From UBA2239 sp050177075 (GTDB lineage: Bacteria > Pseudomonadota > Gammaproteobacteria > Burkholderiales > UBA9220), in contig JBFXHL010000005.1 in NCBI GenBank assembly GCA_050177075.1, positions 1 through 51,946 of the forward strand: a stretch of DNA of 51,946 bases. Direction: 5' to 3'. Shown piece after piece: positions 1-8,489 of this stretch. The translations under genes and the position numbers were made by a program. The notes below the pieces were generated by a model. The model saw only the letters and a list, made by a program, of their open reading frames with translations. It was not told where the DNA came from and made no database searches. Position 1 is the first letter of the stretch, and each line of letters starts with the position of its first letter.

Positions 1-668
1 AGGTCAACGAAGCGGGTCAGACCATGGAAGAGATCGTCACCTCGATCAAGCGTGTGACCGACATCATGGCGGAGATCAGCGCGGCGAGCGTGGAACAGTC
101 CTCGGGCATCGAACAGGTGAACCAGGCCGTGACCCAGATGGACGAAGTGACGCAGCAGAACGCGGCCCTGGTGGAAGAGGCGGCCGCGGCGGCGGAGAGC
201 CTGCAGGAACAGGCCGAATCCCTGGCCCAGGCGGTGAGCGTGTTCAAGCTCGATAGCGGTTCAGGCGCCCTGGCTCCCGAGGCCAAACCGGCGACCTTAC
301 TGGCGAGCAAGCCCGCCAATCACTTCGATGACGCCATCGCGGCCCACATCAAATGGAAAGTCCGCCTGAATCAGTTCATCGACGGCACCAGCACGGAACA
401 GCTCGACAGCGGCACGGTGTGCAAGGACAACCTCTGTGCCCTGGGGAAATGGATTTACGGCGAGGGGGCGGAGCACCAGGGTCTTCCCCAATACGCCGAC
501 CTGGTGCAGAAGCACGCCCACTTCCACGTCTGCGCCGGGGAGGTGGTGCGGAAAGTGGAAATGCACGACAAGGCCGGCGCCACCGCCCTCCTCAATGGCG
601 ACTTCGCCAAGGCGGGCAAAGAGACGGTGACGGCGATCATGGAGTTGAAGAAGGAGCTAGAAAGCTAG
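1..668 (+). CDS. Methyl-accepting chemotaxis protein, C-terminal part with CZB zinc-sensing domain (5' truncated by window)
   Basis: The reading frame is already open at base 3, so this is the 3' end of a longer gene. The first ~75 visible residues are the last heptad-rich part of an MCP signalling domain (MDEVTQQNAALVEEAA is typical of the cytoplasmic helical bundle). An Ala-rich linker leads to a CZB (chemoreceptor zinc-binding) domain. Counting from the Met at base 24, candidate zinc ligands are His108, Cys138 in the CALGKW motif, and the His pair at 164/168. CZB domains are known to bind zinc and respond to metal or oxidants. The protein probably signals to CheA/CheW; its sensor part lies outside the window. 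A hairpin terminator follows the stop codon. Confidence 0.93.
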   Translation, partial: VNEAGQTMEEIVTSIKRVTDIMAEISAASVEQSSGIEQVNQAVTQMDEVTQQNAALVEEAAAAAESLQEQAESLAQAVSVFKLDSGSGALAPEAKPATLLASKPANHFDDAIAAHIKWKVRLNQFIDGTSTEQLDSGTVCKDNLCALGKWIYGEGAEHQGLPQYADLVQKHAHFHVCAGEVVRKVEMHDKAGATALLNGDFAKAGKETVTAIMELKKELES

Positions 669-693
669 CCGCCATCGGGTGTGGTAAAAACGA

Positions 694-725
694 CAGGGGC
701 GCATGGGCGCCCCTGTTTGTGTTTG
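694..725. terminator. Bidirectional intrinsic terminator between convergent MCP and GGDEF genes
   Basis: A perfect 9-bp stem (CAGGGGCGC at 694-702 with GCGCCCCTG at 707-715) closes a 4-nt loop. A T-rich tract follows on the plus strand. On the minus strand the same stem is followed by TCGTTTTTACC, so it can end transcription from both sides. Confidence 0.8.
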
Positions 726-736
726 CAGCGAGGGAA

Positions 737-1702
737 CTATTCTTTGGATTCATAAATGGCATCGGAGCCCTCCGCCGGACCGGCCAGGGCGATGCAATTG
801 CCGCCGCAGTGCTTGGCATGGCGCAGGGCGCGCCAGGCCCGGTTGTAGACCTCTTCGCGTTTTTCGCCGTTCAGCAGCCCGACCACGGCAAAGCTGGCGG
901 TAACCGGGTTGGCCAGGTGCGGCGGAGCCTGGGTTTCCATCTCCGCGCGCAGGCGGTCGGCGAGAATCAGGGCCCCCATTTCGCTGGTGGCGGGGAGAAG
1001 GATGGCGAATTCCTGGCCGCCACAGCGCACTACCAGGTCCACTTCACGGACCTGTTCACGGACCAGGCTGCCCACGTGCTGAAGCACTTCGTCGGCCAGT
1101 TCTCGCCCCACCCATTCATTGACGGCGGTGAAGTTGTCCAGGTCGAGCAAGACCAGGGCCACCGGACTGTCGTAGCGCTGTCGGCGGGCGATTTCGCCGT
1201 CCAGGCGCAGGTCCAGTTCGCGCCGGTTGTAGAGACCGGTGAGGGTGTCCTGGCGGCGCAGGTCGTCGATTTCGTGGAGGGCATGCTGCAGGGACTTGTC
1301 CCGGCGGGCCATGAGGAGGTGCAGCTCCTCCACCTCCTTGCGCATCTTGCCCAGTTCCTCGCTGATGCGGCCGAAGGCCACGTAATCCATTTCCGCCACC
1401 AGCAGCAGCAAGCTGTCGCGGCGGAAGATTTTGCCGTTGTAGGCATGGGACGAGGCGCGGTCCCGGCCGAGGATGATGGGGCCGGCATAGACCATCCCCT
1501 GGTCGTTTGCCTTTAGTTCGGCGAGGCGGGAGAAACGGGGTTCGATGAAACAGGGGGCGGCGTTGGCGTCGCACTCGCCCGCCAACGCGGAGCGGAATCC
1601 CTGGTTGGCCTGGACGATGCGCCCGTCCTCTTGCAGCAGGGCGGCGGCAATGTTGCGGAACTCGCTGAGCCAGGAATGGAAAAGATCGTTGCAGTCGTTC
1701 AT
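737..1702 (-). CDS. Degenerate GGDEF-domain protein (GGQEF) with PAS-like N-terminus
   Basis: 321 aa. The N-terminal ~115 residues look PAS-like, followed by a predicted coiled coil (about 115-155) and a GGDEF domain (about 155-310). The signature reads RCGGQEFAI instead of GG[D/E]EF; the Gln codon (CAG) is clear in the sequence. The acidic residue at this position is needed for catalysis in characterised diguanylate cyclases. The upstream metal/substrate motif is also altered (DLDNFTAVNEWVG rather than D-x-D-x-FK-x-x-ND). An RxxD allosteric I-site (REVD) sits exactly five residues before the signature and is intact. Inference: a c-di-GMP receptor or inactive cyclase rather than an active enzyme. 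No transmembrane segment is evident. An AGGGGG ribosome-binding site precedes the ATG. Confidence 0.88.
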   Translation of the reverse strand: MNDCNDLFHSWLSEFRNIAAALLQEDGRIVQANQGFRSALAGECDANAAPCFIEPRFSRLAELKANDQGMVYAGPIILGRDRASSHAYNGKIFRRDSLLLLVAEMDYVAFGRISEELGKMRKEVEELHLLMARRDKSLQHALHEIDDLRRQDTLTGLYNRRELDLRLDGEIARRQRYDSPVALVLLDLDNFTAVNEWVGRELADEVLQHVGSLVREQVREVDLVVRCGGQEFAILLPATSEMGALILADRLRAEMETQAPPHLANPVTASFAVVGLLNGEKREEVYNRAWRALRHAKHCGGNCIALAGPAEGSDAIYESKE

Positions 1703-1761
1703 GAATCCCCCTGTGTGCCCACCTTAGAGCACCCTCATGACGGCGTCAAGGCGCCGGGCGG

Positions 1762-2886
1762 CTAACTCGCCTGGTGGGGCAGGGCCAGGTAGCGGCGGGA
1801 CTGCATTTCCCGCAGGCGGCTGACGGTGCGGGCGAATTCGCCGCTGTTGAGGCCGCTGCGGTAAAGTTCTTCAGGAGGCACGTCGGCGGCGAGAACCAGC
1901 TTTGCCCGCTGGTCGTAGCAGACATCCACCAGCCAGGTGAGGCGCCGCGCCTCGGCACTCCGCTCCGGAGCCAGGCGGGGGATGCCGGAAAGGAGGAGGG
2001 TGGGATATTCCAGGGCCAGTTCCAGGTAATCGCCTTGGGAGCGCGGCGTGCCGCAGAGCTGGGTGAAGTCGAACCACACCGCCCCGGCGGCTCGTTTTAT
2101 TGCCGTCACTTCACGCTGTTGGAGAGAAAAGCGGGCAGGAAGCAGCGGCCCGTTGGCCGCGCCGTCGAAAATGGCTTCCAGCTTGGGAAGTGAGGAACCG
2201 CCGGCGGGAAGGTGGTAAACCTCCGCCCGCTCCAGGAAATCCAGGCGGTAGTCGCGGCCGTTTTCGATTTCCACCACTTCCAGGCGCTGGCGGAGGAGGG
2301 CGATGGTGGGGAGGAAACTGTCCCGCTGCAGGCCGTTGGCGTAGAGCTGTCCGGGTTCGAGGTTGGAGGTGATGACGGGCACGGTTCCCCGGTCGAGCAG
2401 CTCCTTCAGCAGGCGGCCGAGGATCATGGCGTCGGCGATGTCGGTGACGTGGAATTCGTCCAGGCACAGCAGCCGGCAGTGGCAAGCGAAGCGGCGCGCC
2501 ACCTCCGCCAGGGGGTCGCGTTGGCCTTTGAGGGCCGCGAGCTGGCCGTGAACTTCTTGCATGAAGCGGTGGAAGTGCAGGCGGCGCTTTTCGGCCAGCG
2601 GCGCGTGGGTGAAGAAATTGTCCATCAGCAGGCTTTTGCCCCTCCCCACGCCCCCCCACAGGTAAATCCCCCTGGGGGCGCGGCGGCTGGCCAGCCAGGG
2701 GAGAAAAGGGCGGCGCCAGGCGGCCAGTTCCCGGTGCAGGCGCGCCAACCTGTCCACCGCTTGTTCCTGGGCCGGGTCGGGGATGAAATCCGGCCGTCGG
2801 ACCAGGGCGGCGTACCACTGGCGCGGCGCGAGCTGGCCCCCTGCCGCGGCAACGGCGGCGCCGGAATGGTCGTCGAGGGAGGGCAT
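1762..2886 (-). CDS. zapE: Cell division protein ZapE (AFG1-like P-loop ATPase)
   Basis: 374 aa. Walker A GGVGRGKS lies near residue 75 and Walker B LLCLDEFHVTD near 145, both characteristic of the AFG1/LACE1/ZapE family. Bacterial ZapE associates with the Z-ring under stress; mitochondrial relatives act in respiratory-complex quality control. The start chosen is the ATG at 2886-2884, which overlaps the lpd stop codon (TGATG); the frame stays open further upstream but inside lpd. It is the last gene of the TCA unit, so its expression is probably tied to respiratory genes. The coupling to respiration is inference. Confidence 0.93.
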   Translation of the reverse strand: MPSLDDHSGAAVAAAGGQLAPRQWYAALVRRPDFIPDPAQEQAVDRLARLHRELAAWRRPFLPWLASRRAPRGIYLWGGVGRGKSLLMDNFFTHAPLAEKRRLHFHRFMQEVHGQLAALKGQRDPLAEVARRFACHCRLLCLDEFHVTDIADAMILGRLLKELLDRGTVPVITSNLEPGQLYANGLQRDSFLPTIALLRQRLEVVEIENGRDYRLDFLERAEVYHLPAGGSSLPKLEAIFDGAANGPLLPARFSLQQREVTAIKRAAGAVWFDFTQLCGTPRSQGDYLELALEYPTLLLSGIPRLAPERSAEARRLTWLVDVCYDQRAKLVLAADVPPEELYRSGLNSGEFARTVSRLREMQSRRYLALPHQAS

Positions 2887-4292
2887 CAGGCTTGCATGGC
2901 GAGGGCAGCGTCGCGCAGGGCTTCCGATAGGGTGGGATGGGCGTGCATGATGCGGGCCAAGTCCTCGCTGCTGGCTGCGAATTCCATCGCCACCACCGCC
3001 TCGGCCAAAAGTTCGGAGGCCTTGGCGCCGAGGATGTGGACCCCCAGCAGGCGGTCGGTCCTGGCGTCCGCCAGCAGCTTGACGAAGCCCGTCGTGTCGC
3101 CGGCGGCCTGGGCGCGGCCGTTGGCGCTGAAGGGGTAGACGGCCTTGCGGTATTCCCGGCCGGCGGCCTTCAGGGCCTGCTCGGTTTCTCCCACCCAGGC
3201 GATTTCCGGCTGGGTATAGATGACGCTGGGGATGAGGGCGTAGTTCACCCGCCCCGCCTGGCCGGCGATGCGCTCGGCCACCATGATGCCCTCGTCGCTG
3301 GCCTTGTGGGCCAGCATGGGGCCCCGCACCACGTCGCCGATGGCCCACACGTTGGGCAAGTTGGTGCGGCACAGTTCATCCACTTCGATGAAGCCGCGGC
3401 CGTCCAGTTGGAGACCGATTTTTTCCGCTCCGATATGGGCGGAATTGGGGCGGCGGCCCACGGCTACCAGGACCTTGTCGAACACCTCCTCCCGCTCTCC
3501 CTCGTCGTCCTGGAGGCGGAGGGAGACCTGCTTCTTGCCGACCTTGGCACCGAGAACGGCCGTGCCGGTGCGGATGTCGAGGCCCTGGGCCTTGAACTGG
3601 CGCAGGGCTTCCCGGGCCACCTGCTCGTCGGCGAGGTGGAGGAAGGCGTGGCCTTCCAGAACCGTGACTTGGGCGCCGAGACGGCGCCAGACGCTGCCCA
3701 GCTCCAGGCCGATCACTCCTGCGCCGACGATGCCCAGGCGCTTGGGAGGGGCGTCGAAGGACAGGGCGCCGACGTTGTCCACCACCCGTTCCCCGTCGAA
3801 GGGCAGGAAGGGCAGCTCCGCCGGGCGGGAGCCGGTGGCGACGATGATGTGTTTGGCCCGCACCGGCTCGATCTGGCCGTCCTTTTCCACGTCCAGGGTC
3901 AGGTGTTCCTCGGCGGGGGAGAAGCAGCCCCGCCCCTGGAGCCAGGTGACCTTGTTCTTTTTGAAGAGGGCGGCGATGCCGTTGTTGAGGGTGCGCACCA
4001 CCTTCTCCTTGCGCGCCATCATGGCGGCGAGGTCGAGGGACAGGCCCGCCACCCCGATGCCGTGCTCGGCCAGGCGGAGGCGGGCGTGCTCGTAGTGCTC
4101 GGAGGATTCCAGCAGGGCCTTGGAAGGGATGCAGCCGACGTTGAGGCAGGTGCCCCCGAGCCGGTACTGGCCCTCGCCATCCCGCCAGTCATCGATGCAG
4201 ACCGTGTCCAGGCCCAGCTCGGCGCAGCGGATGGCCGCCACGTAGCCGCCGGGGCCGCCGCCGAGGACGGCGACGTCGAAGAGTTTTTCCAT
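2886..4292 (-). CDS. lpd: Dihydrolipoyl dehydrogenase (E3) of the 2-oxoglutarate dehydrogenase complex
   Basis: 468 aa, normal for E3. It re-oxidises dihydrolipoamide on the E2 subunit and passes electrons through FAD to NAD+. The N-terminal FAD-binding GGGPGGYVAA is followed by the redox-active disulfide motif GGTCLNVGCIPSK. A second Rossmann motif (GIVGAGVIGLELG) binds NAD. The C-terminal dimerisation domain carries the HAHPTLSE segment with the catalytic His-Glu pair. It follows odhB by 22 bp with a strong GAGGGAG ribosome-binding site. Its place directly after odhA-odhB argues that it serves the 2-oxoglutarate complex; whether pyruvate dehydrogenase shares it cannot be seen here. Confidence 0.97.
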   Translation of the reverse strand: MEKLFDVAVLGGGPGGYVAAIRCAELGLDTVCIDDWRDGEGQYRLGGTCLNVGCIPSKALLESSEHYEHARLRLAEHGIGVAGLSLDLAAMMARKEKVVRTLNNGIAALFKKNKVTWLQGRGCFSPAEEHLTLDVEKDGQIEPVRAKHIIVATGSRPAELPFLPFDGERVVDNVGALSFDAPPKRLGIVGAGVIGLELGSVWRRLGAQVTVLEGHAFLHLADEQVAREALRQFKAQGLDIRTGTAVLGAKVGKKQVSLRLQDDEGEREEVFDKVLVAVGRRPNSAHIGAEKIGLQLDGRGFIEVDELCRTNLPNVWAIGDVVRGPMLAHKASDEGIMVAERIAGQAGRVNYALIPSVIYTQPEIAWVGETEQALKAAGREYRKAVYPFSANGRAQAAGDTTGFVKLLADARTDRLLGVHILGAKASELLAEAVVAMEFAASSEDLARIMHAHPTLSEALRDAALAMQA

Positions 4293-4314
4293 GCTCGTGT
4301 CTCCCTCGATGGGT

Positions 4315-5499
4315 TCAGACGTCCAGCAGCAGCCGCGCCGGGTCTTCCAGGGCGTCCTTGATGGCCACCAGGGTCAGCACCGCCTCGCGGCCGTCGATGA
4401 TGCGATGGTCGTAGGACAGGGCCAAGTACATCATGGGGCGGATGACGATCTGGCCGTTCTCCACCACCGGCCGCTCCTTGGTGGCGTGCATGCCGAGGAT
4501 GGCGCTCTGGGGCGGGTTGAGGATGGGGGTGGACATCATGGAGCCGAACACCCCGCCGTTGGAAATGGTGAAGGTGCCGCCGCTGAGCTCCTCGATGCTG
4601 AGCTTGCCGTCGCGGGCCTTGCGGCCGAACTCGGCGATGGCGGTCTCGATCTCGGCGAAGCTGAGCTGGTCGGCGTTGCGCAGCACCGGCACCACCAGGC
4701 CCCGCTCCGAGCCGACGGCGATGCCGATATCGTAGTAGCCGTGGTAGATAATGTCGTTGCCGTCCACCGAGGCGTTGACCACGGGGAACTGCTTCAGGGC
4801 CTTCACCGCCGCCTTGACGAAGAAGGACATGAAACCCAGCTTGACCCCGTGCTCCTTCTCGAACTTGTCCTTGTACTTGGCGCGCAGCTCCATCACCGGC
4901 TGCATGTTCACTTCGTTGAAGGTAGTGAGGATAGCGGCGTTCTGCTGGGCCTGCACCAAACGCTCCGCCACCCGCTGGCGCAGGCGGGTCATGGGCACCC
5001 GCTGCTCCGGGCGGTCGCCGAGGAGGGCGCTCATGTCCACGGGGGGGGCGGGAGCGCGCGCTTCGGCGGCGGTCGGGCGATTTTCCAGCTTGGCGGCCAC
5101 GTCCTCCTTGGTGATGCGTCCGCCCCGGCCGCTGCCGGCGAGCTCGGCGGGATTGACGCCCCCTTCTTCCGCCAGCTTGCGGGCGGCGGGGCTGAGGACG
5201 GGTTCGGCGGGCTTCTCCGCCGCCACGGCGGCGGTCGGAACGGGCGTTTCCTCGGCCTGGGCCTCGGTGTCCAGCAGGGCGATGACGTCGCCGGCCTTCA
5301 CCGTGGCGCCATCCGTCATCACGACCTTGGCCAGCTTGCCCGCCTGGGGGGCGGGGAGTTCCAGCACCACCTTGTCGGTTTCGATGTCGATCAGGTTCTC
5401 GTCCCGTTTGACGAACTCCCCCTCCTTGCGGTGCCAGCTCAGCAGGGTGGCTTCGGATACCGATTCGGACAGGGGAGGGACTTTGATTTCCACGAGCAT
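4315..5499 (-). CDS. odhB: Dihydrolipoyllysine succinyltransferase (E2 of 2-oxoglutarate dehydrogenase)
   Basis: 394 aa. It transfers the succinyl group from lipoyl-lysine to CoA. Domains in order: one N-terminal lipoyl domain with the lipoylated Lys in DIETDKVVLE (about residue 43), an Ala/Pro/Glu-rich linker, a peripheral E3-binding domain (SPAARKLAEEGG to GGRITKEDV), and the catalytic domain with the terminal YDHRIIDGREAV active-site His/Asp. The ATG at 5499 was chosen because it starts the canonical lipoyl domain (MLVEIKVPPLSES) and has GGAG 8 nt upstream; the frame extends 32 codons further but that part has no homology-like character. The gap to odhA is 28 bp. Confidence 0.97.
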   Translation of the reverse strand: MLVEIKVPPLSESVSEATLLSWHRKEGEFVKRDENLIDIETDKVVLELPAPQAGKLAKVVMTDGATVKAGDVIALLDTEAQAEETPVPTAAVAAEKPAEPVLSPAARKLAEEGGVNPAELAGSGRGGRITKEDVAAKLENRPTAAEARAPAPPVDMSALLGDRPEQRVPMTRLRQRVAERLVQAQQNAAILTTFNEVNMQPVMELRAKYKDKFEKEHGVKLGFMSFFVKAAVKALKQFPVVNASVDGNDIIYHGYYDIGIAVGSERGLVVPVLRNADQLSFAEIETAIAEFGRKARDGKLSIEELSGGTFTISNGGVFGSMMSTPILNPPQSAILGMHATKERPVVENGQIVIRPMMYLALSYDHRIIDGREAVLTLVAIKDALEDPARLLLDV

Positions 5500-5527
5500 T
5501 GTTGTTGTCTCCGTTATTGTTCCGGCC

Positions 5528-8389
5528 TCAGTCGATTCCCAGGGCCTCTTCCACCAGGGCTTTTTGCTGGGCCACATGTTTGAAGGTATAGCCAACCGCC
5601 GGCGAGGCCGACGGCGGGCGTCCGGCGTAGGCGAGCTTGCGGCCGCCCTTGAGGTGTTCCCGGATGTGGGGGTGGATGTAGTACCAGGCGCCCTGGTTGC
5701 GGGGCTCTTCCTGGGCCCAGACGATCTCCGCCTTGGGATGGCGCCGCAGCTCCCGTAAAAATTCCTCCGCCGGGAAGGGGTAGAGCTGTTCGAAACGGAT
5801 GATGGCCACTTCTTCCAGCCCGCGCTCCCGGCGGGCGGCGACGAGGTCGTAGTAGACCTTGCCGGAACAGGCCACCAGGCGTTTCACCTTCTTCGGGTCT
5901 GCTTCCGCGTCGCCGATGATGTTGCGGAACGCCCCGGACGCCAGCTCATCCAGGGCGGAGACGCACTCCTTGTGGCGCAGGAGGCTTTTCGGCGTCATCA
6001 CGATCAGGGGCTTGCGGTAGGGCCGCAGCATCTGCCGCCGCAGGAGATGGAAAATCTGCGCCGGGGAACTGGGCACGCAGACCTGGATGTTGTCCTCGGC
6101 GCACAGCTGGAGGTAGCGCTCCAGGCGGGCGGAGGAATGCTCCGGCCCCTGTCCTTCGTAGCCGTGGGGGAGGAATAGGGTCAGGCCGCACAGGCGGCCC
6201 CACTTGGCCTCACCAGCGACGATGAACTGGTCGATGACCACCTGGGCGCCGTTGGCGAAGTCGCCGAACTGGGCTTCCCAGACCACCAGCTCGTTGGGCA
6301 GGGCGGTGCTGTAGCCGTACTCGAAGCCCAGCACCGCTTCCTCGGAGAGAAGGGAGTCGATCACCAGGAAGTTGGGCTGGGTGGGGGAGATGAACTGCAG
6401 CGGGATGTGGGCGCCGCCGTCCCATTTTTCCCGGTTCTGGTCGTGGAGCACGGCGTGGCGGTGGGAGAAGGTGCCCCGCCCCGAGTCCTGGCCGGAGATG
6501 CGCACGGCGTAGCCGTTCTCCAGGAGGGAGGCGTAGGCCAGGTTCTCCGCCATGCCCCAGTCCAGGGGCAGATCCCCGGCGCCCATGCGGCGCCGGTCTT
6601 CCATCACTTTCTCCACCCGGGGGTGGAGCCTGAAGTTTTCCGGCACGGTGGTAAGGCGCTCCGCCAGGCGCTGCAAGTCATGCACCGGCACGGCGGTGTC
6701 GACGGGGGTTTCCCAGGCGGTGCCCCTGAAGGGACTCCAGTCGGTGGAAAAGGAAACCTTGTAGTTGGACAGCACCGGCTGGACGATGGGGCCGCCACCA
6801 TCCAGCAGGGACCGGTAGGCGGCGACCATGGCCTCCGCCTCCCCGGCCCGGACGATGCCCTCGGCGGCCAGCCTGTCGGCGTACAGCTTGCGGGTGCCGG
6901 GGTGCTGGGCGATCTTGCGGTACATCAGGGGCTGGGTGACCAGGGGTTCGTCCTGTTCGTTGTGGCCCAGGCGGCGGAAGCACACCATGTCGATCACCAC
7001 GTCCTTGTGGAAGGCATGGCGGTATTCGAGGGCGATGGCGGCGGCGAACAGCAGGGCCTCCGGGTCGTCGGCGTTGACGTGGAACACCGGCGCCTCGATC
7101 ATTTTCGCCACGTCGGTGCAGTAGAGGCTGGAGCGGGTGTCCCGGGGGTCGGAGGTGGTGAAGCCGATCTGGTTGTTGACCACGATGTGCACCGTGCCGC
7201 CGGTGCGGAAGCCCCGGGTCTGGGACATGTTGAGGGTTTCCATCACCACTCCCTGGCCGGAGAAGGCGGCGTCGCCGTGGATCAGCAGCGGCATCACCTG
7301 CATCGCTCCCCGGTCGTGGTGGCGCTGCTGGCGGGCGCGGACCGAACCCTCCACCACCGGGTTGACGATTTCCAGATGGGAGGGGTTGAAGGCCAGGGCC
7401 AGGTGCACCGGGCCGCCGGGGGTGGCGACGTCGGAGGAGAAGCCCTGGTGGTACTTCACGTCGCCGGCGGCGAGACGGTTGGCCTTTTCCCCGGGGATGC
7501 CCTCGAATTCCAGGAACAGGTCCTTGGGCAGCTTGCCGAGGATGTTCACCAGGACGTTGAGGCGGCCCCGGTGGGCCATGCCGATGACGATTTCCTGGAT
7601 GCCGCCCTCCCCCGCCTTCTGGATCAGGTGGTCGAGGAGGGGGATGAGGCTTTCCCCGCCCTCGAGGGAAAAGCGCTTCTGGCCGACGTACTTGGTGTGG
7701 AGGTATTTTTCCAGGGTTTCGGCGGCGGTGAGGCGTTCCAGGATGCGGCGCTTGGCCTCGGCGTCGAAGGAAGGGGTGGCGCGGGGGCGCTCGAGACGCT
7801 CCTGGAGCCAGCGCTTCTGGGCGGTATCGCTGATGTACATGTATTCCACGCCCAGGTTGCCGCAGTAGGTCTGTTTCAGGACCTGGAGGATTTCGTGCAG
7901 GCTGGCCTTGGGCTTGCCCAGGACCAGGGAGCCGGGGGAGAACTCCTGGGCCATGTCCGACTGGCCGAGGCCGTAGTGGTCCGGGTCCAGTTCGTGGACG
8001 TAGGGCCGTTCCTGGCGCTGCAGGGGGTCCAGGTTGGCGTGGCGGACGCCGAGGAAGCGGTAGGCATTGATCAGCTGCAGCACCTGGACCTGTTTCTTTT
8101 CCGCCGACAGCAGGGGGTTGCACGCCAGGGTGGGGTTGGCGACGGTCTTCTGCTTCGCCAGGGCGACGAAGGACTCGACCACCGGTCCGTGGGCCACGTC
8201 CCGGGCGGAGGCGCCGGCGGCCTGCTGGAGCTGGTCGAAATGGCGCCGCCACTCCTCCGACACCAGGGCGGGGTTTTCCAGGTATTGCTCGTAAAGCGCT
8301 TCGATAAAGGCGGCGTTGCCGCCGGACAGGTAGGAGTTGGCCTCGGCTACCCGGTAGGGACTGCTAGGGGGTTCTTCGCTGCTCATCAT
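5528..8389 (-). CDS. odhA: 2-oxoglutarate dehydrogenase E1 component (thiamine diphosphate-dependent)
   Basis: 953 aa, full length for E1o. It decarboxylates 2-oxoglutarate and succinylates the E2 lipoyl group. The N-terminus carries the family's E2-binding segment (NSYLSGGNAAFIEALYEQYL). The ThDP-binding domain includes EIVIGMAHRGRLNVL and HGDAAFSGQGVVMET. The transketolase-like pyrimidine domain contains DSGRGTFSHRHAVLHD and the terminal domain VWAQEEPRNQGAW. Two adjacent Met codons follow an AAGGAG ribosome-binding site about 6 nt upstream; the first is used here. It is separated from gltA by 100 bp containing an inverted repeat, the largest gap between sdhC and zapE. Confidence 0.98.
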   Translation of the reverse strand: MMSSEEPPSSPYRVAEANSYLSGGNAAFIEALYEQYLENPALVSEEWRRHFDQLQQAAGASARDVAHGPVVESFVALAKQKTVANPTLACNPLLSAEKKQVQVLQLINAYRFLGVRHANLDPLQRQERPYVHELDPDHYGLGQSDMAQEFSPGSLVLGKPKASLHEILQVLKQTYCGNLGVEYMYISDTAQKRWLQERLERPRATPSFDAEAKRRILERLTAAETLEKYLHTKYVGQKRFSLEGGESLIPLLDHLIQKAGEGGIQEIVIGMAHRGRLNVLVNILGKLPKDLFLEFEGIPGEKANRLAAGDVKYHQGFSSDVATPGGPVHLALAFNPSHLEIVNPVVEGSVRARQQRHHDRGAMQVMPLLIHGDAAFSGQGVVMETLNMSQTRGFRTGGTVHIVVNNQIGFTTSDPRDTRSSLYCTDVAKMIEAPVFHVNADDPEALLFAAAIALEYRHAFHKDVVIDMVCFRRLGHNEQDEPLVTQPLMYRKIAQHPGTRKLYADRLAAEGIVRAGEAEAMVAAYRSLLDGGGPIVQPVLSNYKVSFSTDWSPFRGTAWETPVDTAVPVHDLQRLAERLTTVPENFRLHPRVEKVMEDRRRMGAGDLPLDWGMAENLAYASLLENGYAVRISGQDSGRGTFSHRHAVLHDQNREKWDGGAHIPLQFISPTQPNFLVIDSLLSEEAVLGFEYGYSTALPNELVVWEAQFGDFANGAQVVIDQFIVAGEAKWGRLCGLTLFLPHGYEGQGPEHSSARLERYLQLCAEDNIQVCVPSSPAQIFHLLRRQMLRPYRKPLIVMTPKSLLRHKECVSALDELASGAFRNIIGDAEADPKKVKRLVACSGKVYYDLVAARRERGLEEVAIIRFEQLYPFPAEEFLRELRRHPKAEIVWAQEEPRNQGAWYYIHPHIREHLKGGRKLAYAGRPPSASPAVGYTFKHVAQQKALVEEALGID

Positions 8390-8419
8390 TCCGTCTCCTT
8401 GGCGGCCAGGAGCGCCTGC

Positions 8420-8468
8420 ATGGGACGCCCCGTTGTAAGGAAATGCATGAAGTGAAGGTGCGTCCCAT
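8420..8468 (-). promoter_or_regulatory. Inverted repeat (hairpin) in the gltA-odhA gap
   Basis: ATGGGACGC (8420-8428) and GCGTCCCAT (8460-8468) are perfect 9-bp inverted repeats separated by 31 nt. They lie between the gltA stop and the odhA ribosome-binding site, and no T-run follows. It could be an mRNA-stability or partial-attenuation element that tunes odhA against gltA, or a dyad for a regulator. The role is inference. Confidence 0.45.
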
Positions 8469-8489
8469 GTCGTCGTTATGATGTGTTGT

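Noticed and set aside
2937..4361. 474-codon frame antisense to lpd
   Set aside because: Composition-driven shadow of lpd; lpd has all expected motifs and a ribosome-binding site.
6407..8455. Very long open frame antisense to odhA (682 codons)
   Set aside because: GC-rich genes often leave open antisense frames; it mirrors odhA codons, has His/Gly/Val-rich low-complexity composition and no domain.
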